From the NCBI RefSeq assembly GCF_003058085.1, contig NZ_QBUD01000001.1:248001-312000 (forward strand): 64,000 nucleotides of DNA. Reading direction: 5' to 3'. Source of the DNA: Yoonia sediminilitoris. GTDB lineage: Bacteria > Pseudomonadota > Alphaproteobacteria > Rhodobacterales > Rhodobacteraceae. A program made the translations under genes and the position numbers. This document shows positions 18,548-27,184 of the stretch, piece by piece. The notes beneath the pieces were generated by a model. The model did not search any database. It saw only the letters and a list, made by a program, of their open reading frames with translations, and had not been told where the DNA came from. Position 1 is the stretch's first letter. Each line of letters starts with the position of its first letter.

Positions 18548-19164
18548 TCCGCATATTATGTTTGATGACAGCGCTAGCGGGGGCTGCGGGCCTGTCGCAG
18601 TTTCCTGAATTTTCGCAACAGTATATGCAACGGTTGGCCGGGCAGGTTGATGAACTGTCACGCGACCTCAAACAGCTGGACGCTATGGCGCTTGACCTGC
18701 GGATGGGGCGCGAAGAACGGCTTGAGCAGATGGAGAACACGCCGACATTTGCGGCAGATGCCGCCTTTTGGCGCGAAAAGATCGCCCGCCATGCCCGTTT
18801 GGGTGCGCATCTGGACAGCTTGCGCTCAGCAACGCCGATGGCACGGTTGACGATGCCACAGCGGTTTGCGGATACGGCGCTGCTGCAATCCGTCTGGGCC
18901 GACTTTACGCCCGCGTTTCCGCTCAGCCAGGCTGGCGCGATGTCCGGGGGGGTCGGATTCCTGACCGGCTGGGCGGGTGCATGGGCCGCTCTGGCCGCGG
19001 TTCTCGCGCTCATCAAGGCGCCTTTCCGCCGGTTGCGACGTCAGTCCGGGCAACGCGTAAAACGGGTTGATCCCGGCGAAAGGCGTGATCCTGTCTTGGA
19101 AAGGCCGTCGCCGATTGCACAACCTCATGATCGCAGACCCAGATTGGCTGGGGTGCAAAGATGA
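18544..19164 (+). CDS. DUF2937 family membrane protein
   Basis: Protein of 206 residues. An N-terminal hydrophobic segment (residues 1-18) and a second one near residues 136-160 (GVGFLTGWAGAWAALAAVLA) flank a helical, likely periplasmic stretch that starts FPEFSQQYMQRLAGQVDELS. This is the DUF2937 pattern, a family of unknown function. The last 40 residues are Arg/Pro-rich (LRRQSGQRVKRVDPGERRD) and extend beyond what I expect for the family, possibly reading into repeat-rich DNA. It lies between the peroxiredoxin and lolC. Confidence 0.75.
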   Translation: MIRILCLMTALAGAAGLSQFPEFSQQYMQRLAGQVDELSRDLKQLDAMALDLRMGREERLEQMENTPTFAADAAFWREKIARHARLGAHLDSLRSATPMARLTMPQRFADTALLQSVWADFTPAFPLSQAGAMSGGVGFLTGWAGAWAALAAVLALIKAPFRRLRRQSGQRVKRVDPGERRDPVLERPSPIAQPHDRRPRLAGVQR

Positions 19165-19224
19165 CCAATGACATTCAAAGCCCAGTAAGATTGTGCGCCC
19201 GCGGCGCGTTTCTATCTAAAAGAT

Positions 19225-19347
19225 GAGGGACGCTGTCCCTCAAACTCCCTGGGATGTTTCGGGCCATAAGAAATTGTGGAATTCCACAGGCTTCTTTTGG
19301 CCCGAAATATCCCGGGGGAGGCCCGAGAGGGCCGGGGGCTGGCCCCC
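19225..19347. repeat. Composite intergenic repeat with four consecutive hairpins
   Basis: Hairpin 1: GAGGGAC-GCT-GTCCCTC (19225-19241), perfect. Hairpin 2: 19251-19272 with 19292-19313, 22 positions with 20 Watson-Crick pairs, one G-T and one mismatch. Its loop holds the 14-base palindrome TGTGGAATTCCACA (19275-19288). Hairpin 3: GGCCC/GGGCC near 19320-19334. Hairpin 4: GGGGGC-TG-GCCCCC near 19334-19347. The arms of hairpin 2 share the core GGGATATTT...GGCCAAAAGAAG with the element at 57904. I associate this kind of element with Rhodobacteraceae intergenic DNA. Confidence 0.8.
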
Positions 19348-19405
19348 AAACACCCAACATCAAGATGCGCTGGCGTCCCAACAGGCGCCCCGCTAAGAAG
19401 GCCCT

Positions 19406-20662
19406 ATGAAGAGTACTGCACCTTTTGCCAAATTCGAGTGGATGATCGCGTGGCGATACATTCGCGCCAAACGCGCCGATGGGGGCGTTAGCGTCATGAC
19501 CTGGATCAGCCTGATCGGCGTGACCCTCGCCGTTTTTGCCCTGATCGCCACATTGGCCGTCAGGTCGGGTTTTCGCGCTGAGTTCATTGATACCATTGTC
19601 GGGGCCAATGCGCATGTCTCGGTTGTGCAGCCTGGCAGTGTGATCACCGATTATGCTGCTATGGCTGACCGGATCATGACTGTCGAAGGGGTGCAAAGTG
19701 TGTCGCCACTCATCCGCGGGCAATCAATGGCGGAAGGGACAGGCCAGATCGCGCTTGCCGACATCTATGGCATCCGTCTTGACGACCTCAAGCAGTCTGA
19801 CGCAATCGTACAAAGTGAGCGGACGATTGGCGATATTGAGGAATTGCCGAACGGGATCGCCCTTGGGTCCGCCCTTGCGCAAAGTTTGGGGCTTTCGATT
19901 GGCGATAAACTGATCATCACAACACGGTCCGGCACTGCCAGTCCGCTTGGCCGATCGGTCAGGCGCAATGCATATGATGTTGTTTTCATCTTTTCGACGG
20001 GACGTTACCAGATTGATCAGGTGCGCGCCTATCTGCCTTTTGCAGAGGCCCAGTCGATCTTCAACCGTGACGGCGTGGTCGACGAACTCGAGGTCAGGCT
20101 GGACGACATCAACCGTTCTGAAGAGTTGAAGCAGCCGATCGCGAATGCAGCAGGCAACGGTGTCTGGGCCTATAGCTGGCAAGATCGTGTGGGGCGCTTC
20201 CTGCGCGCCCTCACGATCGAGGACAATGTGATGTTCATCATCCTGTCGATCCTTGTGCTGGTCGCATCCATGAATATCATCAGCGGGCTGATCATGCTGG
20301 TCAAGAACAAGGGCCGGGATGTGGGCATATTGCGCACCATGGGCCTGACCGAAGGGTCGATCCTGCGGATATTCTTTATTTGTGGCGCCGGGATCGGCAC
20401 GATTGGTACGTTTTTCGGAGTCGTTCTGGGCTGCTTGTTTGCGATTTATATCGATCAGATTTTCAGCCTCGTGAATTATGTCGCGGGCGGCGGTGTCTGG
20501 GACCCGTCGATCAGGGGTATTTACAATGTTCCTGCGCAATTGCACCTGTCTGACGTGATCAAGGCGATGTCTCTTTCGCTGGGTCTGTCGTGGATCATCA
20601 CTATCTTTCCCGCGCGCCGCGCTGCGCGCATGAACCCGGTAGAGGCGTTGCGCTATGAGTAA
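19406..20662 (+). CDS. lolC: Lipoprotein-releasing ABC transporter permease LolC/LolE
   Basis: Inner-membrane permease that, with LolD, hands outer-membrane lipoproteins to the carrier LolA. The protein of 418 residues opens [18 protein letters not shown], then has one transmembrane helix ([20 protein letters not shown]), a periplasmic domain of about 200 residues, and three C-terminal helices of the MacB/FtsX type, ending [20 protein letters not shown] stands 4 bases before the ATG. It overlaps lolD by 8 bases. A single LolC/E gene in the operon suggests a homodimeric (LolF-like) arrangement, as in many non-enteric proteobacteria. Confidence 0.94.
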   Translation: MKSTAPFAKFEWMIAWRYIRAKRADGGVSVMTWISLIGVTLAVFALIATLAVRSGFRAEFIDTIVGANAHVSVVQPGSVITDYAAMADRIMTVEGVQSVSPLIRGQSMAEGTGQIALADIYGIRLDDLKQSDAIVQSERTIGDIEELPNGIALGSALAQSLGLSIGDKLIITTRSGTASPLGRSVRRNAYDVVFIFSTGRYQIDQVRAYLPFAEAQSIFNRDGVVDELEVRLDDINRSEELKQPIANAAGNGVWAYSWQDRVGRFLRALTIEDNVMFIILSILVLVASMNIISGLIMLVKNKGRDVGILRTMGLTEGSILRIFFICGAGIGTIGTFFGVVLGCLFAIYIDQIFSLVNYVAGGGVWDPSIRGIYNVPAQLHLSDVIKAMSLSLGLSWIITIFPARRAARMNPVEALRYE

Positions 20663-21338
20663 TCCAACTCTTGCAGTGTCGGACCTGACCAAGGGCTACA
20701 ATCACGGCCTGCCAAATGAAGTAAATGTCCTGCAAGGGGTCACGCTGTCTGTGGAGCCGGGCGAAGTCGTTGCCCTTGTCGCCCCGTCGGGCGCCGGAAA
20801 ATCCACCCTGCTGCATATTGCGGGTCTGTTGGACACCCCTGACAGTGGCCATGTCAGCATTGCTGGCACAGACATGACCCAACTGTCTGACCGCAAGCGC
20901 ACCGCTGTGCGCCGCGAAACCGTGGGCTTTATCTATCAGTTCCATCATCTTTTGCCTGAATTTACCGCGCTCGAGAATATCGTGCTGCCGCAGTTAGCGA
21001 ACGGGGTCTCGGACAAGGACGCACAAGCGCGCGCCATGGCCTTGCTGGACAAGGTTGGCATCGCCGCGCGTGGATCGCATCGTCCGGCCGCCTTGTCCGG
21101 GGGCGAACAGCAGCGCGTGGCCTTTTGCCGTGCGCTTGCCAACGAACCCAGCTTGCTTCTGGCGGATGAACCCACAGGCAATCTTGATCCCGAGACATCA
21201 GACAGAGTCTTTGAAGCGCTGCTTGATTTGGTGCGTGAAACCGGGTTGGCGGCTGTCATTGCCACCCATAATCTTGAATTAGCCGCCCGCATGGACCGTC
21301 AGGTGCGTTTGTCTGCCGGCGTATTGGAGCCGCTATGA
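20655..21338 (+). CDS. lolD: Lipoprotein-releasing ABC transporter ATPase LolD
   Basis: ATPase partner of LolC, 227 residues. Walker A reads [12 protein letters not shown], the Q-loop region [17 protein letters not shown] is LolD-like, the signature is [15 protein letters not shown] and Walker B is [12 protein letters not shown]. The final H-loop is ATHNLELA. The start lies inside the end of lolC and the stop overlaps the next gene by ATGA, so three genes are tightly coupled. Confidence 0.95.
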   Translation: MSNPTLAVSDLTKGYNHGLPNEVNVLQGVTLSVEPGEVVALVAPSGAGKSTLLHIAGLLDTPDSGHVSIAGTDMTQLSDRKRTAVRRETVGFIYQFHHLLPEFTALENIVLPQLANGVSDKDAQARAMALLDKVGIAARGSHRPAALSGGEQQRVAFCRALANEPSLLLADEPTGNLDPETSDRVFEALLDLVRETGLAAVIATHNLELAARMDRQVRLSAGVLEPL

Positions 21339-22336
21339 AAGTCGCAACGACCCACATTGAACAACATGCCTTTGATGCGCTGACAGCCCATGGCGCGGCT
21401 GTGCCGCAGGCCCGTGCGGTTGCCAGGGCCGTTGCGCGGGCAGAGGCGTTGGGAAATGTGATCTGCGGGCTCTATTATCTGGAAAGCTATTGCACGCAGT
21501 TGCGCTCTGGCCGTGTCAAGGGCAGCGTGAAGCCCGTTGTCAGCCAGCCGCGGCCCGGCGCAGTGTTTTCGGACGCAAAATTCGGCTTTGCTCAATATGC
21601 CTTTGAAATGGCGCTACCTTTGGCTTTGACCACGGCCCGTGCGCAGGGCGTTGCCACTTTGTCTGTGGCCCATGCGCATACCTGCACATCGCTGGGCTAT
21701 TTTACCGAACAGATCGCCGCCGCCGGGCTGATCGGTATCGGCTTTACCAACGCGTCACCCGTTGTGGCCCCGCCGGGCGGCAACAAGGCGGTGCTGGGCA
21801 CCAACCCCATCGCGATGAGCGTCCCCGGTGCCGCAGGTGCAGAGTTGGCAATGCATTTTGATTTTTCGACTTCCGCTGTCGCCTTGGGTAAGATCACCAT
21901 GGCCAAAGCAGCAGGTGAGCCGATCCCGTTGGGCTGGGCCGTTGATGCAGAGGGGGAGCCGACAACAGACCCCGAAAAGGCTCTGAAAGGCGCGCTGGTC
22001 AGCGCGGGTGGGTACAAAGGCTGGGGCTTTGGCCTGATGGCTGAACTGCTGGCTGCTGGAATGACCGGATCGGTCAATTCATTGGATGTATCTGGCCTGA
22101 AACTGCCCGATGGCGCACCGCATGGGTTGGGGCAATTCTATATCCTGATGGACCCAGGCACCTATCATGACGGCTTTGCAGATCGGTTCGCGCGTGTGGC
22201 CGACGCCGTAGCGGCACAAGAGGGCGCGCGTATTCCCGGTGCCGACAGGCAAGCGATGGATGTGGTGGATGTGCCCGATGCGCTTTGGGAACAGGTGCTC
22301 AGGCTTTCTGGGTCACAAACACACCCGCAGCCATAA
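21335..22336 (+). CDS. Ldh family (malate/L-lactate dehydrogenase type II) oxidoreductase
   Basis: NAD(P)-dependent reductase of 333 residues of the family that includes YlbC, sulfolactate dehydrogenase and delta-1-piperideine-2-carboxylate reductase. Typical segments are [18 protein letters not shown] (with the catalytic His region), [19 protein letters not shown] and NPIAMSVPG. The substrate cannot be assigned. It is coupled to lolD by ATGA. Its last 38 bases overlap the convergent YdcZ-like gene. Confidence 0.88.
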   Translation: MKVATTHIEQHAFDALTAHGAAVPQARAVARAVARAEALGNVICGLYYLESYCTQLRSGRVKGSVKPVVSQPRPGAVFSDAKFGFAQYAFEMALPLALTTARAQGVATLSVAHAHTCTSLGYFTEQIAAAGLIGIGFTNASPVVAPPGGNKAVLGTNPIAMSVPGAAGAELAMHFDFSTSAVALGKITMAKAAGEPIPLGWAVDAEGEPTTDPEKALKGALVSAGGYKGWGFGLMAELLAAGMTGSVNSLDVSGLKLPDGAPHGLGQFYILMDPGTYHDGFADRFARVADAVAAQEGARIPGADRQAMDVVDVPDALWEQVLRLSGSQTHPQP

Positions 22337-22733
22337 GGGCAATGCCTGCGGCCCGCGTCAGTGTCAGCGATGATGTCTGCGCGCCGAACAGACCAAAGTG
22401 ATCAATCGCTGCGGCAGAAATCAACTGGCCCAACAGCACAAAAAAGACCGCGTTGCCCACGCCCATTGTTGGCGCGATCCATGTGATCGATAGCAAATAG
22501 AATGCGACCAGCAAACCGGCAAGGAACTGGTATTTTGGTGCCGCCGCCAGTTTCATCACCGCCTGTGGATTGGTCAGCAAGGCCACCACGACTGCTGCTG
22601 CAAAGGCCACCACGAACAGAACTGATGCCGCCACGGCGGGCGACCCGATGGTGCGCCCCAATCCAGCGTTCAATGCCGCCAAAACGGGTATACCTATTCC
22701 GGCGCAAAGCATGATAAAAGCGTGTGAGGGCAT
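22299..22733 (-). CDS. DMT-superfamily small membrane protein (YdcZ/DUF606 type)
   Basis: Protein of 144 residues with five hydrophobic segments, opening MPSHAFIMLCAGIGIPVLAALNAG, with GVGNAVFFVLLGQLISAAAIDHFG in the third quarter, which is the YdcZ signature. Such proteins often act as dimers and may transport small metabolites. The ATG at 22733 was chosen because the frame upstream has no membrane or familiar content. The 3' end overlaps the convergent Ldh gene by 38 bases, and the overlap encodes the last helix end FVTQKA. Confidence 0.85.
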   Translation of the reverse strand: MPSHAFIMLCAGIGIPVLAALNAGLGRTIGSPAVAASVLFVVAFAAAVVVALLTNPQAVMKLAAAPKYQFLAGLLVAFYLLSITWIAPTMGVGNAVFFVLLGQLISAAAIDHFGLFGAQTSSLTLTRAAGIALMAAGVFVTQKA

Positions 22734-22838
22734 GATGGGTCCTTTGTTCCTGTGCGCGGACAATAGTGCGGACATGATCCAGATCATAGCCGGTCGCGTG
22801 CTGATCGTGACAACAACAAAAAAAGAAGGAGGCAGATG

Positions 22839-23222
22839 ATGCGCAGTTATTTCCTATTGGCAGCCCTAGCGGTGACAGCCTGTGTGCAGGAGCCCGTTGA
22901 TGGGCGCACCGCTTATGAGGCCGATTGCGCGGTTTGCCATGGCGACAGTGGCAAGGGAGATGGCCCTGCGGCGCGGTCGCTGGACAAAGAGCCGCCTGAT
23001 CTGACGCAAATCGCGGCGCGCAACGGCGGCATATTCCCAAGGACGCAGGTGATGAGCACGATTGACGGGCTCGACCGTGGTGCCCACTTCAGCACAGCGA
23101 TGCCCGAGTTCGGCGCAGGCGACATGGGGGATACAATTGTTGTCGAGGAGGATGGGCTTGGCACTCCGGTGCCGATGCGCTTGCTGGTCCTGACGGATTA
23201 TCTGGAAAGCATCCAGCAATAA
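22839..23222 (+). CDS. Lipoprotein c-type cytochrome
   Basis: Protein of 127 residues. A lipoprotein signal peptide ends in the lipobox VTAC with Cys15. The haem motif CAVCH is at residues 30-34, and a likely axial Met lies in TAMPEFG. It is a small monohaem electron carrier attached to a membrane. AAGGAGG at 22826-22832 stands 6 bases before the chosen ATG (22839); an ATG at 22836 is also possible. Redox partner unknown: no oxidase or dehydrogenase gene is adjacent. Confidence 0.88.
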   Translation: MRSYFLLAALAVTACVQEPVDGRTAYEADCAVCHGDSGKGDGPAARSLDKEPPDLTQIAARNGGIFPRTQVMSTIDGLDRGAHFSTAMPEFGAGDMGDTIVVEEDGLGTPVPMRLLVLTDYLESIQQ

Positions 23223-23317
23223 CATCGGGCTGACAATCGTGTGATTTGGATGGTTTGTTGATTGGGTGCCGGGAATTCTGCGGTAGGACTTTGGCACCCC
23301 GACCAAAGGATCAAACC

Positions 23318-23959
23318 ATGCGCTTATTGCTCGCTTCTGCCCTCATCCTGTCAACTGCCGTGCCTGCGCTTGCGGGCCCTGTCAGTTTTTCCAATGGCTG
23401 GCAGGAACAACGCCTGTCGCTCTTCAGTTCGAACGACTACAGCTTTGGCAACAACCTGAGCATGGTATCCGACGGGTCGGTGTCCATTGCCTGGACGCGG
23501 GTTGGTCAGGCCGACTGGGGCACGCGTGGCGCAACCTGGAATTGGACGGTTGACCAATCTGTGCCGCCAACAAACCTTGGCCGCAAGGGCGGTGACGACC
23601 GCAATCTGTCACTTTATTTCGTCTTTGTGCCTGACGCCATCGCGCCAAGCCTGCAGGGGGCTAACATCCGCAGCCTGCTGGGCAACAAGGATGTGCGGAT
23701 CATTCAGTATGCATGGGGCGGCAACCACAGCCGCGGGCAGGTCATCCCGTCGCCCTATGGCCCAAGAGGGCAGGGGGTCACCATTGCGCTGCGTCAGGCC
23801 GGCACCGGGTCGCACAATGAAAACGTCGATCTGGCAGCAGACTATGCCCGCGCATTCGGCAGCGCGCCGGGGGCACTTGTGGGGCTTGCGGTCTCTGGCG
23901 ACAGCGACGACACCAGCAGCATAATCCGCGCGGCGATTGGCAACCTCACTCTGCGCTAA
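23318..23959 (+). CDS. DUF3047-like exported protein
   Basis: Protein of 213 residues with a signal peptide (ending PALA-G). The mature part looks like a beta-sandwich with TWNWTVDQSVPP, RKGGDDRNLSLYFVFVPD, then YAWGGNHSRGQVIPSPYG and finally DLAADYARAFGSAPG followed by SGDSDDTSS. This order resembles DUF3047, a family of unknown function. AAAGGA is 7 bases before the ATG. Its last 14 bases overlap the convergent DUF1194 gene. Confidence 0.75.
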   Translation: MRLLLASALILSTAVPALAGPVSFSNGWQEQRLSLFSSNDYSFGNNLSMVSDGSVSIAWTRVGQADWGTRGATWNWTVDQSVPPTNLGRKGGDDRNLSLYFVFVPDAIAPSLQGANIRSLLGNKDVRIIQYAWGGNHSRGQVIPSPYGPRGQGVTIALRQAGTGSHNENVDLAADYARAFGSAPGALVGLAVSGDSDDTSSIIRAAIGNLTLR

Positions 23960-24650
23960 GTGCTGCGATATCGCGGGTGGGTATTTGGCCTGCAATTTCT
24001 AGAATCAGCTTGCGACGAACTGCTTCGACAAATGCGGGACCTTCGCGGGCGGGCAACACAAATGAATTGGGTCCACCGATGATGTTATCGGCATAGGCCT
24101 GTTCAAGGTCCTGCCCGATAAACCGCCCGTCGCGCAGGATCGGCAGCGCATTGATGGTGATATTGGCCGCGACAACTTCATCGCGGGCCGCCGTGATTGG
24201 CGGCCCATAGCTGTTGCCCATACTGTCGCCGGAAAAGTCGATGACCCGGCGCAGACCGGTGATATCATTTTCCTCAATCAACCGTTTGCCTTCCAGCAAG
24301 GCTGACCCAATCGCATTGCGCCCGTAGGCGACGCGGGGTGGGCCGATCAGCGCGTCGGCAAAGCCATTCGCGGTTTCCTGATTGGCAATGCGCGTCCAGC
24401 CGACAACCGTGGCCTGATTGCTGGCCCATTCCACGTAAGTCACAGCGATAGACCCGTAAAGCGTGTTCTCAATCGCGGCCACAACCGCCGGGTCGGTGAT
24501 TGCTATGGCGTAGGACTGGCGCTGAAACGCCAGTTCATCGGCATCAATGGACCCCGACGCATCGGCCAGCAGGACAAGTTCCAGATCAGTATCAACCTCT
24601 TGGGCGGCAAGGGGCGATGCGAGAAAAAGGGCAAGAATGAAATGACGCAT
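23946..24650 (-). CDS. DUF1194 protein with von Willebrand A domain, exported
   Basis: Protein of 234 residues with a signal peptide (residues 1-17, ending LAAQ) and a single vWA-type domain. The metal-ion-dependent adhesion motif is DASGS at residues 30-34 in LELVLLADASGSID; the later parts of the fold are VIDFSGDSMGNSYGPP and ITINALPI. Members are periplasmic and of unknown role. The ATG at 24650 begins a good signal peptide; seven more codons upstream are in frame but spoil it. Confidence 0.85.
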   Translation of the reverse strand: MRHFILALFLASPLAAQEVDTDLELVLLADASGSIDADELAFQRQSYAIAITDPAVVAAIENTLYGSIAVTYVEWASNQATVVGWTRIANQETANGFADALIGPPRVAYGRNAIGSALLEGKRLIEENDITGLRRVIDFSGDSMGNSYGPPITAARDEVVAANITINALPILRDGRFIGQDLEQAYADNIIGGPNSFVLPAREGPAFVEAVRRKLILEIAGQIPTRDIAALSAE

Positions 24651-24847
24651 AGGAAGCCAGTTAGTGCCCAAACACAGGAAGGAAAGGTTTTACCAAAGCT
24701 GCGCATCTTGTCGGGGGCTTTACCGCCAAGCGCGGTACCGCCCTGCGGGGAATCACGCTAGAGCCTCGCAACCCCGCCCATATCGAGAGCAGGGTCGAAT
24801 GCCAGCGGATCGTCACTCTGACCGTATTTGTAAAGAAAAAGCAGGGT

Positions 24848-24961
24848 TTAGAGCGAGCGGTCGATCGTCTCGCCCGCGCTGGTGATATCGCGCCCGACAC
24901 CTTTGACAGTTTCGCAAGCACTAAGCCCAAGGACGGACAGAATAAGTAAGACGCGGAGCAT
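24848..24961 (-). CDS. Entericidin A/B family lipoprotein
   Basis: Protein of only 37 residues. It opens MLRVLLILSVLGLSAC, with the lipobox LSAC and lipidated Cys16, then a short amphipathic stretch ETVKGVGRDITSAGETI, as in entericidins. These small outer-membrane lipoproteins are linked to stress and, in enterics, to a toxin/antidote pair, but here only one is present. AGAGG lies 8 bases before the ATG. The DUF1194 gene follows on the same strand after about 200 bases. Confidence 0.85.
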   Translation of the reverse strand: MLRVLLILSVLGLSACETVKGVGRDITSAGETIDRSL

Positions 24962-25033
24962 GGTAGACCTCTGGTTTGTAATACGGTTGCCCAAGATTAC
25001 CGCGTGCCTGCTCACGCCGCAAGCGCTTGAAAC

Positions 25034-25771
25034 CTAGCGCAGAAATGCGGCGACCGCTGCTTCGAATTCGCGCGGCTTTTCGGCATGTATCCAATGGCCC
25101 GCGCCGGGGATCTTGGCGAATTTGGCGGCAGGAAACAGCGATTTGATCTGCTCCCTGTCCTCTGTTTTGACATAGTCGGAATTGCCGCCGGACAGGAACA
25201 GGGTCGGCCCTGTGAATGCACCACCCATGTCGGGAAAGCCGATGATCTTGTCCATCTCGGCGGCCAGTACATCAAGGTTCAGCCGCCAGCGCTTTTCCTT
25301 CATGTCAAGGCTTTGCAGCAAAAAGTCAGGCACGCCGGGGTCAAGCGGGCCAAGCTGGGCACGGGCATCTGTCCGATTGCCCACCGTTGCAAGGTCGACC
25401 TGACGCATCGCCGCAATCGGCCCCATTTGGCTATGGGCATAGGCAACGGGTGCAATATCCGCGATGATCAGCCTGTTCACCTTTTCAGGGTGGGTCAGCG
25501 CCAGCACCATCGCCGCCTTCCCGCCCATCGAATGGCCCAGCACATCCATCGGCGCATCGATCACCTGTGCCAGATCATCTGCCATGTCTTGGTAGGAGTG
25601 CGTGTCGTACCAAGGGCTGGCACCGTGGTTGCGCATATCGACCGCCACAACCGGGCGGGTTTGCGACAACCGCTGGGCAATCACCCCCCAATTGCGCGCC
25701 GACCCAAACAGCCCATGCGCGATCAACAGTGGTGTTCCGGCAGCGCCGTCATAAGAAACCGTGTTCAACAT
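25034..25771 (-). CDS. Alpha/beta hydrolase, YbfF-like esterase
   Basis: Protein of 245 residues with the alpha/beta-hydrolase fold. It has the oxyanion strand LLIAHGLFGSARNWG, then VVAVDMRNHGASP, and the nucleophile elbow GHSMGGKA with the catalytic Ser. The closing His lies in IPGAGHWIHAEKP. This is the YbfF subgroup, acting on short acyl esters or thioesters in vitro. It is transcribed away from the gene at 25850. The physiological substrate is unknown. Confidence 0.88.
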   Translation of the reverse strand: MLNTVSYDGAAGTPLLIAHGLFGSARNWGVIAQRLSQTRPVVAVDMRNHGASPWYDTHSYQDMADDLAQVIDAPMDVLGHSMGGKAAMVLALTHPEKVNRLIIADIAPVAYAHSQMGPIAAMRQVDLATVGNRTDARAQLGPLDPGVPDFLLQSLDMKEKRWRLNLDVLAAEMDKIIGFPDMGGAFTGPTLFLSGGNSDYVKTEDREQIKSLFPAAKFAKIPGAGHWIHAEKPREFEAAVAAFLR

Positions 25772-25849
25772 GCATCTGTTCTAACCCTTTCCACCGGGCC
25801 AATGCCAGAGGGATTGAGCCGCGCGAAAAAGCCGACTAGGCGAGCGCCC

Positions 25850-26218
25850 ATGGCCCGGACCCTCACCACTGTTGTTGCCGAAATCCGCACGCTGCTTGAA
25901 GTCAAGCTGCGGGTGAAAGGGCGTGACCTGCGCACGCAGGTGCGCCGTGCGGGCCGACGTCTGCCGCGCAAGGTGCGGCGCGACCTGAAGTTTCTGATCG
26001 AAACCGAGAAGATCGCGGCAAACCCGAAGCTGGGCCGGATGGTCAATGACGCAAAAGTCGCCAAAGCGCATGCCAGCGTGGTCGGCTACCTCGAAGCGAT
26101 CAACCCGCGCGAGGCGATGTGGAACCTGATCCTGAACATCACGGCATCGATTGCACTGGCGCTGATCGTGGTGTTCGTTGTGGTGCTCTATTTGCTGGTG
26201 CAGCGCGGCCTGATCTGA
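25850..26218 (+). CDS. Small single-pass membrane protein of unknown function
   Basis: Protein of 122 residues. The N-terminal 85 residues are strongly basic and helical (KGRDLRTQVRRAGRRLPRKVRR), and one transmembrane helix lies at about residues 91-115 (ITASIALALIVVFVVVLYLL). The layout suggests a cytosolic basic domain tethered to the inner membrane. I recall similar proteins in roseobacters but no function. An ATG at 25802 would add 16 residues; neither start has a good ribosome-binding site. The last 80 bases overlap the convergent DUF817 gene. Confidence 0.7.
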   Translation: MARTLTTVVAEIRTLLEVKLRVKGRDLRTQVRRAGRRLPRKVRRDLKFLIETEKIAANPKLGRMVNDAKVAKAHASVVGYLEAINPREAMWNLILNITASIALALIVVFVVVLYLLVQRGLI

Positions 26219-27029
26219 GGGGGGCACGCACCACAAGCGTCACCGTGGCGAAAGCCACAAAAAGCAACAGGTACCATGACCCCATCTTGGCAAAGCTGAC
26301 CAGTTCCAAAGGGTTTTGCCCGTTATAGACCCAAGTGCCCGTCAGCGTCCCGATATTTTCGGCGATCCACAAAAACAGACTGCACAGCAAAGCTGCAAGC
26401 GGCAGTGGCATCCAGTACCAGCGTGCACCGATCTGAAACCAGATGCGTGTGCGGATGTAGAATGCGATTGTCATTGCAAACAGAACATAGCGCGTATCCC
26501 AGATGAAGTGATGCGCAAAGAAATTCACATAAACCGCGATGGCCAGTCCAAAATGCAACCAAAGCGGCGGAAAAGGCGCGAATTGCATGTTAAATATCCG
26601 GATCACCCGCGCCATGTAGCTGCCGACAGCTGCATACATGAAGCCAGAGAAAAGCGGCACCTCATAGATTTTCAGGAGGCCCGCTTCAGGGTAGGACCAT
26701 GACCCCGCGCTGACTTTGAAAAGTTCCATCGCGGTGCCTGTCAGGTGGAACAGCAGGATGACGCGCGCCTCCGCCCACGTTTCCAGACCAAAGCGCAGAA
26801 AAACAATCTGCAAACCCACCGCAAACATGACCAGCGCATCATAGCGCGCGAGTGGCCAGTCGCTTTGCCATATGAAACGGGTGCCGATGATGGCCAGCAA
26901 CAGGCTCCCGCCGAACAGACAGGCCCAGCCTTGTTTGAGCGTGAACATGACAATTTCGGCAATGGCAGGATGCAATTTGCCCCGCATCCATGCGCCGAGG
27001 TGTTTTTCAGTGTCGCGTGTCTTTTCCAT
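26139..27029 (-). CDS. DUF817 integral membrane protein
   Basis: Protein of 296 residues with about eight hydrophobic segments and the DUF817 features LFHLTGTAMELFKVSAGSW, then YPEAGLLKIYEVPLFSGFMY and NFFAHHFIWDTRY. Function unknown. The last 30 residues (RSGRAAPANRAPQRTPRSAP) are not membrane-like. They are encoded opposite the transmembrane helix of the gene at 25850, so the tail may be a by-product of the overlap. The start ATG has no strong ribosome-binding site. Confidence 0.85.
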   Translation of the reverse strand: MEKTRDTEKHLGAWMRGKLHPAIAEIVMFTLKQGWACLFGGSLLLAIIGTRFIWQSDWPLARYDALVMFAVGLQIVFLRFGLETWAEARVILLFHLTGTAMELFKVSAGSWSYPEAGLLKIYEVPLFSGFMYAAVGSYMARVIRIFNMQFAPFPPLWLHFGLAIAVYVNFFAHHFIWDTRYVLFAMTIAFYIRTRIWFQIGARWYWMPLPLAALLCSLFLWIAENIGTLTGTWVYNGQNPLELVSFAKMGSWYLLLFVAFATVTLVVRAPLRSGRAAPANRAPQRTPRSAPVQSMP

Positions 27030-27184
27030 GTGGGTAGGAATAGAAGCAGCGGCCCAGCTCTTTTGAGGATTGCTTATGCAGATTTCGCGCAGTTGGCGAC
27101 GGTCTGCCGTGCGGGACGTAGCAGACGTTCGGCATCACCTTGCCAAGGTCCGCTTTTGCCCTGCGCCGTCTGTCCTACCTCTTT

